Origin: Lates calcarifer
Lineage: Eukaryota > Chordata > Actinopteri > Centropomidae
NCBI RefSeq assembly: GCF_001640805.2
Contig: NC_066838.1
Location: 5,784,601 to 5,848,600 of the forward strand
DNA length: 64,000 bases
Reading direction: 5' to 3'
Shown here: positions 1-14,353 of the stretch, one piece after another
Layout: the number at the start of each line of letters is the position of its first letter
How positions within the stretch are numbered: the stretch's first letter is position 1
Notes under the pieces: model-generated
Told to the model about the DNA's origin: nothing
What the model saw: the letters and a program-made list of their open reading frames with translations, nothing else
The model's database searches: none
Translations under genes and position numbers: made by a program

Positions 1-162
1 AGTCCTCCGTTTGGCGAAACTCTGTTCACATAAAACCCAGGAAATGTGTGAGAGTGTGTGTGTTATTTATCGGTTGTATGAACAGAAACATGTTGACACA
101 CCCTTTCATCTTACAAGCAGCAAACACACGTGGTTGTGCACACTGACACAAAACAAATATAC

Positions 163-253
163 CTGGCTGGCTGTGGTCGGAGTAAAAGTGCTTGGTCTCC
201 TCACAGGCCTTGGTCATGACAGGTCCTTTGAGTAGGCTGTTGATGGAGTCAAC
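163..253 (-). CDS. prex1: prex1 exon w28: IP4P-like domain, last in window
   Basis: The exon has 91 bp, with phase 0 entry and phase 1 exit. It codes [20 protein letters not shown], then [10 protein letters not shown] plus one base. It matches human [23 protein letters not shown]. The donor is gtatat, a weak type, and the acceptor is cataaag with little pyrimidine content. The next exon lies left of the window. Confidence 0.94.
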
Positions 254-3119
254 CTTTATGTAGAAACAAGAGCACACACACACACACACACACACAGAAA
301 ACTTGTCAGGTAATCAATCAGGCTCTCTCAGTACTTCACTCCTCATATTCTACACATCTTTCCTTCCTTTTGTCTGGCAGCTACCTCAATTCTTTATTAT
401 CTCTCTCACACATACACACACACACACACACCCAGCTCTGCAGTAACTTCTGGCATGGGTCTTTCAGCATTAACAACAACAAGCCCCCTGAGCTGTTGTT
501 TCCATGTGGAAAGAACTATAGCAGCCAAAGAGGGTGCACCCCACGTGGAGTCGAACAACATCAAATGCTGGTGAAAGGAGAAGAAACGAGGGATGAATGT
601 CCTTAACTGAATCCACACAACAGTGAAAGCCTGTATGTGTGTGTGTATGTATGTGTGTGTGTGTGTGTGTGTGAGGAGAAAGAGGGAAAGGTGGGGGAAA
701 GAAAAGAAAGAAAGGAAGTCAAGTGAAAGATGAGAGAGAAATCCAGGATCCTGACCAGGGGACAGAGAGCTCCACGAGGTAACTCAGCCCAGATGTTGAC
801 TGATTACTATCACAATCATCTGTTCCAAATGGTTTGGCGGGGGAGGGGTTGTTAATGCTGACGTGTGTGTGTTCTTGTTTCCTTATCTTGCAGTTTCACA
901 TCTTCTGGCTGCATTTAAACTTCAGAAATCTTAGCAGGTCAACATTCTTTTGCGAATAAAGATTTTATTCAAATTTGGATTAGACCAGGGTAAAACCTTT
1001 GACTAATTAAGTAGGGGTGCTCAAGTTCTGCAACATAAATTCAGCTTTTGATCCAAACGGAACCCTAGAACTTACCTGGTTGAAAAGGTGCTCAAGGCAG
1101 CCATGCAGCTTGTCCTGTTTGTCTGAGGGAATCCTCATGTCACATGGCAGCTCATCCCCTAACAGCCAAAAAAAATTTACAATTCATCCATAATTAAATG
1201 ATGAGGATGAATGACTAATAAGTCACTTCACCAGAGTTTCATTGTGGGATGTTTAAGACTTAATACTGTTAAAAACAATGTGGTAAACAGCAGTGGACAC
1301 ATACTTGGCTCACTGCACAAAGAATGTGGCTGTGGGGGTTTTGAAATGTTGTGTCTAAAATATCTGACCACAGTCACCTCCAAGAAATATCTAACAGTAT
1401 TTCTCCATTTTGGCATCCTGAGAGCATGACATATGATCAACATCATCACAGAGTTAAGAGCAGTAACAAGTTGGCAGCCACTCATGCAAACATCCATTAC
1501 TTCTTGTCTTTGTTTGACACTCAGGAAGCATATATTTGCCTCAGTCTAGCTTATGTTGTTTATGTTGAATTACAGGTCTGTCTGCTTGGACAGTGGCACA
1601 GTTTTTGCATTGGATCTGAAATGATTATTGTTCCACTTGAGATCCAATGTACAGAGCCAAAACAACATGTAACTGACTAAATACTTCTTCTGCAAATGAA
1701 AGAACAGATCTTATAGTAAGAGCTGAAACGTTTACAGCTCTGCATTAACAAAAACTATATTTACAAGAGGATAGAAAAAAGCATTTAGCTTAGAATTTAG
1801 TTTCACTCCATCCATTACCTGATCCCATCTCATCACTCCCCAGGTAAGAGCTGTTGCTTCGCACACTGGTGTAGGACAGGACTGAATCTCTGTTGCTGTT
1901 GCATTCGCTGCAATAATGCACATAACACACAAACAAACAGAGTTAAAATGCGTAATACAGCAAAGGGTTCATTCTGCTTTTAAACCACAGAGGGGTTTTG
2001 GAAAGCAGCGTCTTGTAATTATGCTGCCAAATAATCCCTCTGATTGTAAATGCCTTCTCTGATTTACAGTATGTGAGACCAAAGGTAATTAAATGTTTCT
2101 CACAGTAACAACCGCCTCTGGTTTACAGAGAGGAGCATTCAGTCAACTGTGTCTGCATCAGAACATTTGACTGATGATAAATATATACATTAGATGTAAA
2201 CACTGAAATGGAGCTCACCTTTCTACACAGATGCTTTTATAAACACATGTTCTTTTCAGTGGTGACAGTGTTGCTATGACTCAGTTATCAGTGCACTTCT
2301 TCATGCTGGTGTATAAGGAGAACTTCTGGCTGCCTATGACAGTTTTATAAAATGACTTAGTCTGGTATTTTTAGTCCTATGTCTACGTGATTCGACATGA
2401 TTACCGAGAGCATGTGGAAGATTTATGTGGCTCAAATTATACATCGCTTCAAGTGAGCACGCTCGCAGTCCCCTCAGAGGAGCTCTGAATGATTCACAGG
2501 CTGAATTACCATGACAAATGGCCTACGAGCGACTACGAGCTACAAAACGACAACACTGGCTTTGTCTTCCTTTTCTATTATTCGGCCTGGCTGGATGACA
2601 GAGTGGGGTAGTCAGGGGTGGATATCACCTGCCGGGTTATTCTGCGGTCCCTGATGTGTCTGAATGTGTGTTTGTGCTGGAAGGAAGGGAAACTGACTAC
2701 ATCAGATCTGCTCCAATTACAGGGGCAGAGTTAATATAACCATCTTTTAGTAGAAATCTCTATTGGCTTTTACTCACACACACTCATACAAACACACAAT
2801 CATACACTCCCTCTTATCATAGTTCAGTCCCCTCATTGCTTTTCTCTTTATTTGTTGCCTAATAAATGCACAAATCCCTCTGTCCTGACTGGGCTCTGTA
2901 TAATTCCCCCTCTTGCTATCTGCTTCTGCATGGGGAGTTGTGTTTTCCAGCTGAATTCAGAGACATACACACTCCCGGTCTCACACACACACGGGAGGTG
3001 ATTTCCAAATTTAGCCTCACACACCTTCTGCCAAAAGTGTGAGCACCACTGTGACAATTATCCTGCTTGTAGTAGCAGATCTGTCCTAAACCTAAATCTA
3101 ACACATACACAGACAGCAA

Positions 3120-3168
<49 letters not shown>

Positions 3169-6100
3169 GTCCTGTTCACAAAATAGATACAGGGTGATGT
3201 GTTCACAGCTCGAAATATAGGTGACAATGGATTCATGAACACATTGAGAACACACTGAGATCCCACTTTACAGCTTCCTCTGAGGTTGCTTCTTAAACTG
3301 TCTAGTGCTTTACGGAGCATTCACAATGAGAAAAAATGTTAATGAAAATGTTAATACTAAAAATTCCAGCACTCAAGAGTAAAACCACCAGAATTCTTTG
3401 TGTGGTGTTAGTGGACATATTATCCCACAATGCAATGCACATTAAATATAACTTGGTTTGTCTAAGGAAGGCAAGAAAAAATGTGTTGGATTGATGTTAA
3501 GTGCGCTCTTCTCTGAGGAAACAGAAGTGATGTATAGCAGTATTTGGCATGTTAAGCAATTAAGGAAGATCAATCACTTGAGATACACTCTGATGCCAAA
3601 GAACTGCAATCTGTCTCAGCTGGATCTGGATCTGGACACACTATATATGACTAGATACCAGACAAAAAGTCTTAACACACATACACACACACACAGATGC
3701 ACACTTGAAAGCCAATGATTTATGACAGACACAGTGTACCAGAGTCTGGAACAGACGCTACTTGATGGTTTCACACTCTTCTCTCCTGTTCTTTGACCCC
3801 CTGTGTCAGTGTGTGTAGATGCCAGTTTCTCCTGTCCTTGTTCTCACATTATGTTCTTCACAGACTGTGCTCGGCCCGTGACCTCCGACTGCTGAGCTCT
3901 GCTGTGGTCTATCACCACCTCAGGCTTTAATGTCTAATTCTCTCAGCAGGACTCAAAAAAAAAAAAGGATCCACCACCCACCTCTAAAACACAGTAGCAC
4001 TTTTCATCACATCCAAAATTTCACAAGTGCAATGATTCATCCACATTCACTATGCAGCCCTGTGCTGCTACCTTGAAGAGTTTTTTTTTCTACTGGGCTT
4101 CAAAACCTTGAGCAAACACCTCGCTCTGTGTGTGTGTGTGTGTGTGTACCACACATACAACAGGCTACATTTTCCTTTACATTTTATTGCGATGAGGTAG
4201 TTGCGTTTCACATGCCGTGGCCGGGCTTTAATGACAGAGTGGGTGAGGAGGCCGCGCCCCAAACATTTGGCTGTATTATACACCAGCCCACCACACCAAC
4301 AACCAATAACTACATCTTAGTGGGTGGTGGAGGGTGGGGCTCAGTGGAGCACTGCCCAGTGAACCGTGCACACACACACTCTCTCTCTCTCACACACACA
4401 CACGGACACACACACACACACACAGAAACATCTGAATGAACTTGCAACAAGAAAATGACATAACCAGATCTGACCAAAACATTTTGAAGTAATTTTTAGC
4501 CCTGCATCTCAGTTAAAATGCCAACATCTGGAATGAGTTGTAGCCTCCAAAGGGGGGAAATGAGCAGCATTATAGGTTTGTGGAGTAAAGAGCGAGTTTG
4601 AATGATGTTCATGTTTTATAGAGTCCACAGTTAGAAATCTAGGTGTGAGACAGGGGTGTCCCACATCTCCTCTCTAGGCTTTATGGAGATGCTGAGACAC
4701 CAGGTAGATGATGATTTTTTCCCTAGCATAAACAGTTAATTGTGATTTATATCAGGCAGCATATTGAGAAAAGAAGACTGACAATATGATTCAAAATATT
4801 AAATCCAAATGGACTCAAACGGCAGAAGAGTCATTCTTCTTTTATGAAGTTACTCAGGTCCAAGTTTCTAAGACTGACAACTCGTGACCACACAATCTTA
4901 ATTTCAAGTCTGTGTGATTTGTTAGCGACAGTCTTTAACTAGTTACCTGTAGGAGTCCCTGTAGCTCATTGTGTCATGACCTGAGTCTTCCTGGTCCTCC
5001 TCGTTCACCTTAAAGCAGACTCTTTTAATGCCACCTTGCTCCACTTTGTCCTGGTCACAGCCATCCTCGCAGGGGGCCAGAGTCGGCTGACTGGGTTCAT
5101 AGACTGGAGGCTCCCCACCCTCTCCTTGGAGCTGCGTGGGCTCAGTGATGGATGATAAGAGGCTGAAGAAAAAAAATGAGATACAGGATATATCTGTTTG
5201 GTATATTTTAATATTTTGAATATTCTAAAATATATATATAGCTTTAGAGATATAAAGCATACTGGAATTACATCCTGAGCATCAATATTATCATTCTTAT
5301 ACTATAACACACTGTGCATAGACACCTTCACTATCAAACATACACATCTATTCAGTCACACTGTCGCACCCCTTCCTTGGCATGGACACACAATATGTGT
5401 CTCTTTCTTCTGATGTTATCCTGGCCTCACTCCCTGTTCCTGTACTGGGCCCGGCCCGTAAATATTTTGGGCCTGAAGAATGTTCCTTTTGTAAATCCTC
5501 AGCTTTAAACAAGGCAAAGGGCAGACAGACAAAGAAAGTCTGACAGACTGCCTCGGGAGGCTGGTGTGGGGATAACAGCTCCTCGCTTTTCATGCAGAGA
5601 TCTCTAAATGTCACTGTGCAGGCTACAAAAATAGTCTACTCACATATAAACACCAGACGAATGCCAATATTTGATAACAGCACCACCTGTTACAGCTATT
5701 AAAAAACATGTTTAAAGCTTTTCAGTTGCACAGGATCAATGTGCTCATGTAAACTGTCACACACTGTAAACACTTACACATCGATCTGAGCGACATACTG
5801 CTTCATTTCCCTCACAGCAACATCCAGGCGGCTGTACAGGTGAATGTAGGAGTCCTGGGTCTCTGTGTCTTCCTGTTTGAGCAAGAAACTCAGCCCGCCT
5901 TCTCCATGGCCACCCCGTCGACTGTCCGTCAGACCCTCGCTTCCGTCCAGGGCCACATCTCCACTGCCATCCGCCTCGTCCCCTTCTAGGCCAGAACAGG
6001 TCCAGGAGGGAGCTCCCATGCTGGTCACACAGTGCTGGGTGTGGGACATGGGATTCAGTTGTGCTACAGGAGAGGAGGAGAGGAGAGGAGAGGAGAGGAG

Positions 6101-9100
6101 AGGAGGAGAGGATAAACAACATGTTAGCAGTGGCTGAATGAAATTGACTTCACTCCCTGACAATTATATATACCCCAGATGTTCAAAACCCATGAAGTAA
6201 GACTCTTGTCTGTTCTCCATTTGGACTTGATGAAAAACAACTTCTTAAAGGGCACTTGATCAACTGATACTGATACTGAGCAACTGATATGCACAGCGGG
6301 AGCAGGATGCAAAACTGTTTACTTGGGTTGAATGCCAAACTAAGCTGCAATAACCTGAGATGTCCCAAAACTGCAGACAGATTAAATTCGTCCATTGAAG
6401 CCAGAGTGTATACTATTAGTACACAGCAAACACTAACGTTAAGCAGAGAAGCCCTTATACATTTTATGTACATTCCACACATTCTTTTAAAACCCAGGGC
6501 ATTGCGTTGGAAGAGGATTTTTTTTTCAACACCTCAGGTAATAAACCTCATAATATGATTCAGTCTCTAAATGCAACACTAAAGGCTAGCTGCTCTCACT
6601 GGAGAAAACATCATTCCCATGGCTGTCGGCTGAATGCATGCTGAAAGGCACCAGGGCTGAACATCTAACCAGTACAACTGCTAGGCAGATGTCTGACTGG
6701 CAGCTGGTGCTGAGAGAAAAGATGAGGACGAGGCATCCCGGAACAATGCAAACTGTCTGCTGTCTAGACAGCTGTATTGCATTTTCATTTTTGCTGAGAG
6801 CAAAGGGAGTTTAACCTAACCTAAAGACTCTTGATTAATGTCACACTGCATCATAATGAAGTCAGGTATCTATGTATCTATGGATTTTTTAAATGTTTTT
6901 CTCTCTTGAAATTATTCCGTGGTGAAGATACTTCGCATTTCCACTCAGTTTCTTGCTCTCTCTTTTTCCTCTCCCCTTTGACCTGTAAAATGAATGGCAC
7001 ACATTCCTACACTGCCTTCAGGCACCATCTTTGCTGACATCATTCATTCACTTTTCATGTCAATAACATGAGTATGGCCTGGAGCTAATGGAGTCTTAAT
7101 GGCAAACCACTCATCTAATTTACTATGAGAATGCTTGTTGAGACTTTACAGCTACTGTGGGAGGCGGGGGCTGGCATTCCCTTCTCTGTGCTGCAGGATT
7201 TAAATGGTCATAGAGGGTAATTTGTCAAAATGATCACCGATCCGGTGTTAAGTGGGTTAAGCTGTATTATCATGAAGGGGATGGAGCCCAGTGAAGCTTA
7301 GATTAAGCAGTGGATATGTGACAGAGATTGCGCTAATGTTCAAATCTTCTTGGATAGAGGAATGTGTATGTGGATATTGCCTCTACCTTGGTCAGGGTCC
7401 AGGCCAAACAGGGAGTTTTTGCGCCCAAAGCGGATGCTGAAAGTCCTGCCAGCAGAGGTAGTGCTCTTGGGGTAGGAAACCTGCATCAAGTTGATGTGGC
7501 AGTTGGTGGGAACAAAGTCCATGCAGCCCAGCGGGTGGGGGCGAACGCCAGCCTGCCTGAAGGAGGGCCACACCTTGTTCCTCAGCTCCTGGGCAAACTG
7601 GGTGAAAAATGAAGAAATGATGGGCATGTATAAAGTTAAAGTAAAAAAATGCAAGCTGCATGACTGAGAGCTCTAATATTTGTAGTGTACAGTTTTAACA
7701 AGATCATTTTCGCTGAACATCAAGGCAAAACATGGTCAGTGTAGCAGAAAATATGACAGGGAGATTCAACACATAATGACAAAACAAAGATTAATACTGG
7801 AATCTTCAAGTTTATTACAGACTTCCCATTAGCTGAAGAGAGTTCTTGCTGTCTTGAGTAATGGAAAAATACAAATTTAAGGTTAAGGACAAGAGTTTGT
7901 GTTTAACCATTCATGTGCTTTCAGTGTTTACAGATTTGGTGCATTTCACCACTGACGTATGACTTAAATTCCAAATGTGAACATATAGAGAAAGCATGTG
8001 CCTGGACATCAGTAACACAAGAAAGGTAGTGTTCGACCCACTTTTACATCCCACTGAAAGGCCTCTCTTGGCTGCTCTAAAAGCTTTAAAAAGCATGTGA
8101 GCACATTAATGTGTCTGGAAAACAAGAGCTAGTGAGAAACTTATTTACAAGAGGAGAGGTAATGCATCTTTTTTCCTTTTGTATAAATGTGAGGATACTG
8201 GTATGAATGATGACTTTAAGTTATCTGACTAACATTTCAATGAACTCTTATTCATTAACAAGTGAATGAAGAACTGTGTTTTCAAAGTCAATATGAATGA
8301 GTTGAGGACATTTCTGACAGCGTAAATGTACTATATGTATGCACATGTGTACTGTATGTCCAAGAGAAAGTAGAAGTGTGTCTTAGTACCTGCTCATAGC
8401 TGCTGATACGCCGACGGATACTCTCCAGCTTGGTGTCACAGATTTGTCTGAACTCGTACTGAGGCATGGTAACTACTCGGTCGCTCTGGGAGATGAGCTG
8501 GCTGCAGTTACGAACAAAGAGGCTGTCATCACCAGAAAATGCCTCTAGGATCTGTAGAGACAAGAAACATTGGTAAGGATGGATCACTCCTACAATAAAA
8601 GTTAAGTCAATCACAATCAAGAGTAAAAGAAAGAGCATTCCTAGCACCAGCAACATAAGGCAACTGTGTTTTTCATTTAGCTAAACATTCAGCTTTCCAA
8701 TACTAACAACTGAAACCACCAGTGATGCCAAAAAAAACCTTCTGCTGCTCTCAGATCCTGTCACAACAATAAAACTTGTGACCCACAAATTAATGTCCAG
8801 ATTGAGATCTTCCATGATGTTATTTTGGGGGCTGAGAACATGTAAGCCATGTTCACAGTTGTTTTATGAATGTTTATTAAAAGTGACAGTATACAACATG
8901 TATGATTTGAGGCCTGATTCCTTAGGTGCATTCCCTCCTCAGTATCAGGTTTTCAACTTGCTTATTAAGATCAAATACATTACAGTTAGCTTGCTAACCA
9001 ACCCAAAAACATCCATAACTACCTTAGCAGTGAGGCTGAAGCAACTTTTGGGCTCCACTATCTTCTCCAGCACGTGGCTCTTGATCCCGGCAGTGCTGAC

Positions 9101-12100
9101 ATATTCATAGACCACACCGTGCTCCAGGTGGACGTTATCTACCGTCAGACTGACCAAAGGCAGCTCATCGGAGAGGGATAGTCTGCCTAGCCGAAAGTCT
9201 GTGGATCACAATTTTCAATTTATTATTAAACAAAATCAAAAAGAAATAGGTTTTCAAGAGGTCGAGTTGTGCCTCAAATGTTATTAACACATTCAAGATG
9301 CAGAAAACCTCATCAGCCTTGGACAGAAATACAGTGTCTTTATAAATCCCTTCAGTGATGACACATGTAAAGGTATACAGAGTACTACACAGGCGTGTTT
9401 ACCCTGCCAGCAATGTAGGCAAAACAGGCCACTTATTGTGTATGTTACTAGATGACGTCCTATGAGTGTAGCGTGAGCATATGTAATTTTCAAACAGAGG
9501 ATTTTCTATATCCAGAGCAAATTGCCAACTGCTGAAACCACTTTTTACTGACACAGTAACTATGACCCAATTCAGAGGTCATCTGAAAATAGCTGTCTAG
9601 GTGGAACATAATGTTTTGATGTAGTGTTTTTGGAAACAACAGATGTTTTTGTTTTTTTTGTTGTTTTTTTTAACATCAAGTCTGCAATCAATCTAGAATC
9701 ACACACAAAGCAGCTACAGTTTATAATATAGGACCCTCCCAAGTAATGGTAATGTTACTCAGTTATGTTTTGCTGACAGATGGCCACAAACAAAACTTGC
9801 TGTTTGTAGTTATCAGCATTACATCTGGTATACTTCAAATGCATCATGATTCTGTTTTTAATGATTGAACACTGACTCCTAAAAACTCCTGAATCACAAT
9901 TTTAACTGAAGAGAACAAGAATGAACATGTGTAACTACAACCAATGATTTCAGAGGATGCAACATCAGGTTTTACCTGTTCCATTGGTGCCGTTCCCTTC
10001 CTCATGGTCAGAGCCATTCTCCACTGGATAAGGACTAAAAGGACTCTCCTCCTTCTCACCTGCACCTCTTTCTCTTTGTAGTTCTTCAACATCCTCAAAC
10101 GCACGGTACACCCACTGACACTGTGGGAAACAGATTAGAAGTCAACAGTCATATTGAGCGTGTTTGCAATGTGCAATAAATTATTATTGGAATTAAAATG
10201 AGGAATTGAGTGAGGGAGGAAATGAGCAGAAAAACCAAGATGAAGAGACAGAGAATTTGAAGGAAATACGTTGAAGTATCTCTGCCTTGTAGACATTGTT
10301 ACTTTTTACCTGACAAGGCAGTCAGGGCTGACTGCACCACTCTGAACTCAGCAGTGCAGTCATCCACATCAACAACATCCTGGTAATTTATCCTGCTGCT
10401 AAACGAACCAGCAAACATTTACTGGAATCAGTCCAAAATAAGGCTGCTCAGCTGAGCCTATTCACTGGCTTTGAGCAAAGGGGATTTATCAGAAGAGTAG
10501 ACCAGGCTAAATAAAACAAAACAGAACACTGTGCTTTATACAGTAAGGAGGACATGCTACTCTGTCTGCAGACTTGTGAAATACTGCCTGATGAGCTGCT
10601 GCTGCAGGAATGTCAAAACAACCTGACGTGAGTTTTGCATCTTTGACATTAGCCATGTACGATAGAGTATAAATACTAGTATCCAGTCATGACTGAATTT
10701 GTAAAAACAAAGCTAAATCTTCAATTGTTACTTTAATAGAGAATATGAGCCAAACATTGTTGGAAACAGGAACTGCCAAAAAGTCTGTGGAAAAAGTAAC
10801 ATTGTATCAAGTTTGTTGCTGTGGGCTACTTTTTCGCTCTGGGCAGACTGTATTTTGAGCTGAAAAATGTTCAACTCTCTCTACAAGTAGCCTGCAGCGA
10901 CAGTGACAGCCAGTAATTTATGGTGGAGATTACTAGGCCACCCAGTGTTGAAGCCAAGAGCATTGATGAAAAGAAGAAACTCTTGTTTGGTATCATACAG
11001 AGATGAAAATTTAAAGGGGTAAATCTGTTGCACGGTCAGTGAAATCGTTGAAGATTTTAAAACATTCTTTTGCTTTTCAAACACTAAGCTGATGTACCTA
11101 ACTCTAATGCTAATTATATTTTATGTACCATCTCAAACCAGGAATGTCTGGGTCAGTGGGGTTCTCTGGTCCGTTAGCTCAGTTAAATGTGAATTTAGTG
11201 AGCTGTCCCACATCGTTGAAAGATTCAGTAAATTATCTTCCAAAGTTACTACCGATACTAATCAGGCTACTTTGGGGCATTATGTAGTTTTCATTAAAAA
11301 TAAATCCAGGCACACACATGAGACACATAAGGACTGCAAAACCTCACTGGACACCATGTATAAAGGGGATGTTGTTGGGAAACAATTTTAGTGTCACAAA
11401 CTGTATTTCTTTGTGTGTTAGTGTTTATTTTCCTGTGCCCCCTGACCATTTGTAGAGGCTCCTGGTGTGTGTTCTGTGCAGTGAAGTGCTCCAGAACCTC
11501 TTGGTAGTCACTGTGGTTGACATTGTTGCCGTTGACTTTCAGAATGACCTGGCCGGGTTGAAGACCAGCCCCCGCTGCCTCCCAGCCTGCAATGTGTCAA
11601 CAGAGGAAAGAGGTACAAAGGTCACAGAACGGTATGAATACAGTAGAACTGTGTACAACACATGCTATTATGAAAACATGAAGTTCAAGTGGGAGAGGGT
11701 TAAAAAGTGCTTCACATGTGTCTCCCACATCTGTGGAAAACATTTCTCTGAATTCTAAAATCAAAGTAAACGATTTTTTTTCCGATGGAAATTAAAAAGA
11801 AAATCTCCTTTTGGACTCAATTCCCATATCTGTACATAACCTCGCCCCTTTTGTTCCTCCAGGAAAATAGAAAATTACTTGGCTCAGTGCTGAAACCCGC
11901 TGTCCCGAGCTACTAATGGCTTTACAGCCTGGAAGTCCAATCAACACCTCCATCATCTTCCTCTCCTTTCTAAAAATACCACGCCTGGCATCACTTCCAC
12001 CCCAGGACGCCAGCAATTACCTAACTCCGGGGCTACTTGACCCATGCATGGATAGCACACAGGGGGACTGATTTAGGAACAGGAAAAAAAAGAACAAACT

Positions 12101-14316
12101 TGAGACTCTTAATTCAGATGGAAAAAACTGATCCTCATACAGAGAGCCAGAAATGATACAGGACGCTAGGAAAGAAAGAAAAAAGGAAGAAGAAGGGGAG
12201 AGGAATGGGGAGAAGTGAGAGGGAGAGAAAGTGAAGAAGTCCTTCTGCCATAATAAAAAAAAAAAAAAAGTAAAATCATGAGATCACATTCTTTGGCCAA
12301 CCGGCAGCTCCTCTCCTCAATGTTCTTGTGTGTGTCCTCTCCTGCTCCTGTCTGGTTTAAACATTGGGATTCATCCCTCATCCAACTCATAAATCTCTCA
12401 TTTTTCTACTTTAAGTCAGTTAAGTCAGTACAAACATCTGGTTGGGAGGTTGTAAGAAGAGAGAGGGAAGAATGAGAAGGGAGAGCAAAAGTATGGATGG
12501 GTTTTTTTTTTTTTTACCTTTTGTACTTTTAGCTCTGATCACAGAGCATTGTGTGTGTGCACACACTAGTGTGAGTGTGTCTGTGTTTTAAAAGTAGACT
12601 TTGGTCTATTAGGGGTCTGAACCCTGACCGCACGCTGTCTGGATGACAGGTGGCCATAAAAACCTAATAGAGGCTCACTAAAAGCAGAATGTAACAGGTG
12701 GTTGGAGGCTAGAGTTACCTCATCTTTCTCTTGAATTTGCCTGGAATTATTTGTCTTTCTGACACTGTAAACATTTTCAAACCCCAACTGACACAGATGC
12801 TGCAATAACAAAGGAATAAAAAAGAGAATATCTCGGGTTCTGCTGCATCGATTCTGAACTGTCCATCGTCAGACATATAGAAGTGCAATGATAAGTTGAT
12901 GGAGCACTCTTTAAGAGAGTACTTACTGTGCTTTTATTCCCCACATGAATTAATAATACTGAAATTCATCCACCACCCCTGAAAAAACACTGTGGTGGTT
13001 GAATTGGCTCAGGAGGTCAGTCGAATCTGTCACTCACCTTTCCTGACAGCGTGGACATGAGGAGGGGCGGAGCCACACAGTCTGAAGGACAGGCTGTCTG
13101 GGTTGTCAGGGATCTTCACAATCCTGGAAGAGAAAAGACCAGTGAGACCAGTGTACACTGGGTGTGTGTGTGTGTATGTATACATGTGTTTCTGTGTGTG
13201 TTCCCTCACTCCTTGGCCTTGGTGGCAACCAGCAGCCGCAGGGAGCGTCGTATACAGAAGGCCTGGCTGATCATGGTTTCCACCTCGGAGAAAGGCCTTA
13301 AGAACAGCAGGTCCTCGTTGATGGTGAAGATCTTCCTGCCCACCTGCAGACCAGCCATCTGGATGGACAGACGGACAGACAGAACACAGAACGCTGTTAT
13401 TTTTAGGCTGCACCTTGTTTCAGCTCCATCTAAAGCCCCCATCCTCTTTTTCAGGTGGGGACCACATTCACTTCATGCATTACCACCCATGTGTCACAGT
13501 CAGACCTGAACTGTGTGAAACATCAGACTACAGTTTCATTCAAGTTTTTACCTGACTTGTGTGTATTACTCATAATCAAATCCCTGATGAGTATATGAGC
13601 TTCCAAGGAACACAACAGAAACAAACCAAAACAAGAGAGAGAAAATCAGTGTGTTCTGCTCAGTGTTTTCAAAGCCTGTTCAGTCCTGATATTTATTTTC
13701 CAGCATATGAATATGCTATTTGCGGATGGAGTGCATCAAGATTGGCTACTACATATGACAAAGCTGCATGATATTTGCACCTGAGTCTCCTGCCTACTGC
13801 CTGCACACACTTCCAAACTGAAGGGTTACTTTCAGTTTCCACAGTTGAATACAGAGGTGCGCTTTATTTACATTTCTCTCCCACTCTTTCTAATGCAGCT
13901 ATGTTTCTGTTCACAACCCTTGGTGGTTTGAGTTATCAGATCTTGCCTCTTTCCTAAATGTAATCTGATCAGTCACAGTGCATGTAAGCATGCTGAAATA
14001 CAGTAACATGCCCACAGAGTATCAAACATGTGCACAGTCAGATATCTAAAACCCCTTTTTAAACCCCTTTTTTCAAACGAGAGACACACAGCACCACAGC
14101 CTGCTGCACGTCACTGAATGCAGTCATCTTGCACATCTTCAGTCACGTTGTGAGAATAATGCTGCCTCTGTATGTTCGCTGTGTGAGTCCAGTGTCCTGG
14201 GCACAGATCCGGTGGGGTGGCCTTGGCTGAGCCGGGCCCCGACTCTGGATAAGGGCCCAGAATGGATGTAGGAACGACTGGGAGGAGTCACTGCCATCTG
14301 AATGTGGAAGGATGTA

Positions 14317-14353
<37 letters not shown>

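Larger units (their letters stand above)
254..1075 (-). other. prex1: prex1 intron w27-w28, 822 bp
   Basis: It contains CA repeats at 272-296 and 406-431 and a TG repeat at 631-673, the first beginning about 19 bp from the w28 acceptor. Nothing else seen. Confidence 0.85.
1908..4946 (-). other. prex1: prex1 intron w25-w26, 3.0 kb, microsatellite-rich
   Basis: It contains CA repeats at 3121-3167 and 3675-3697, a TG repeat at 4127-4147, a compound CA/CT repeat at 4369-4423 and a polyA run at 3955-3965. No exon was seen. Confidence 0.85.

Noticed and set aside
5757..6163. Two long minus-strand frames across exon w24
   Set aside because: One is the true exon frame extended through the CTCTC acceptor tract; the other is its shadow. 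Ser/Leu/Pro repeats at the start are intron microsatellite.
7364..7612. Plus-strand open frame opposite exon w23
   Set aside because: Antisense shadow of the conserved IP4P exon.
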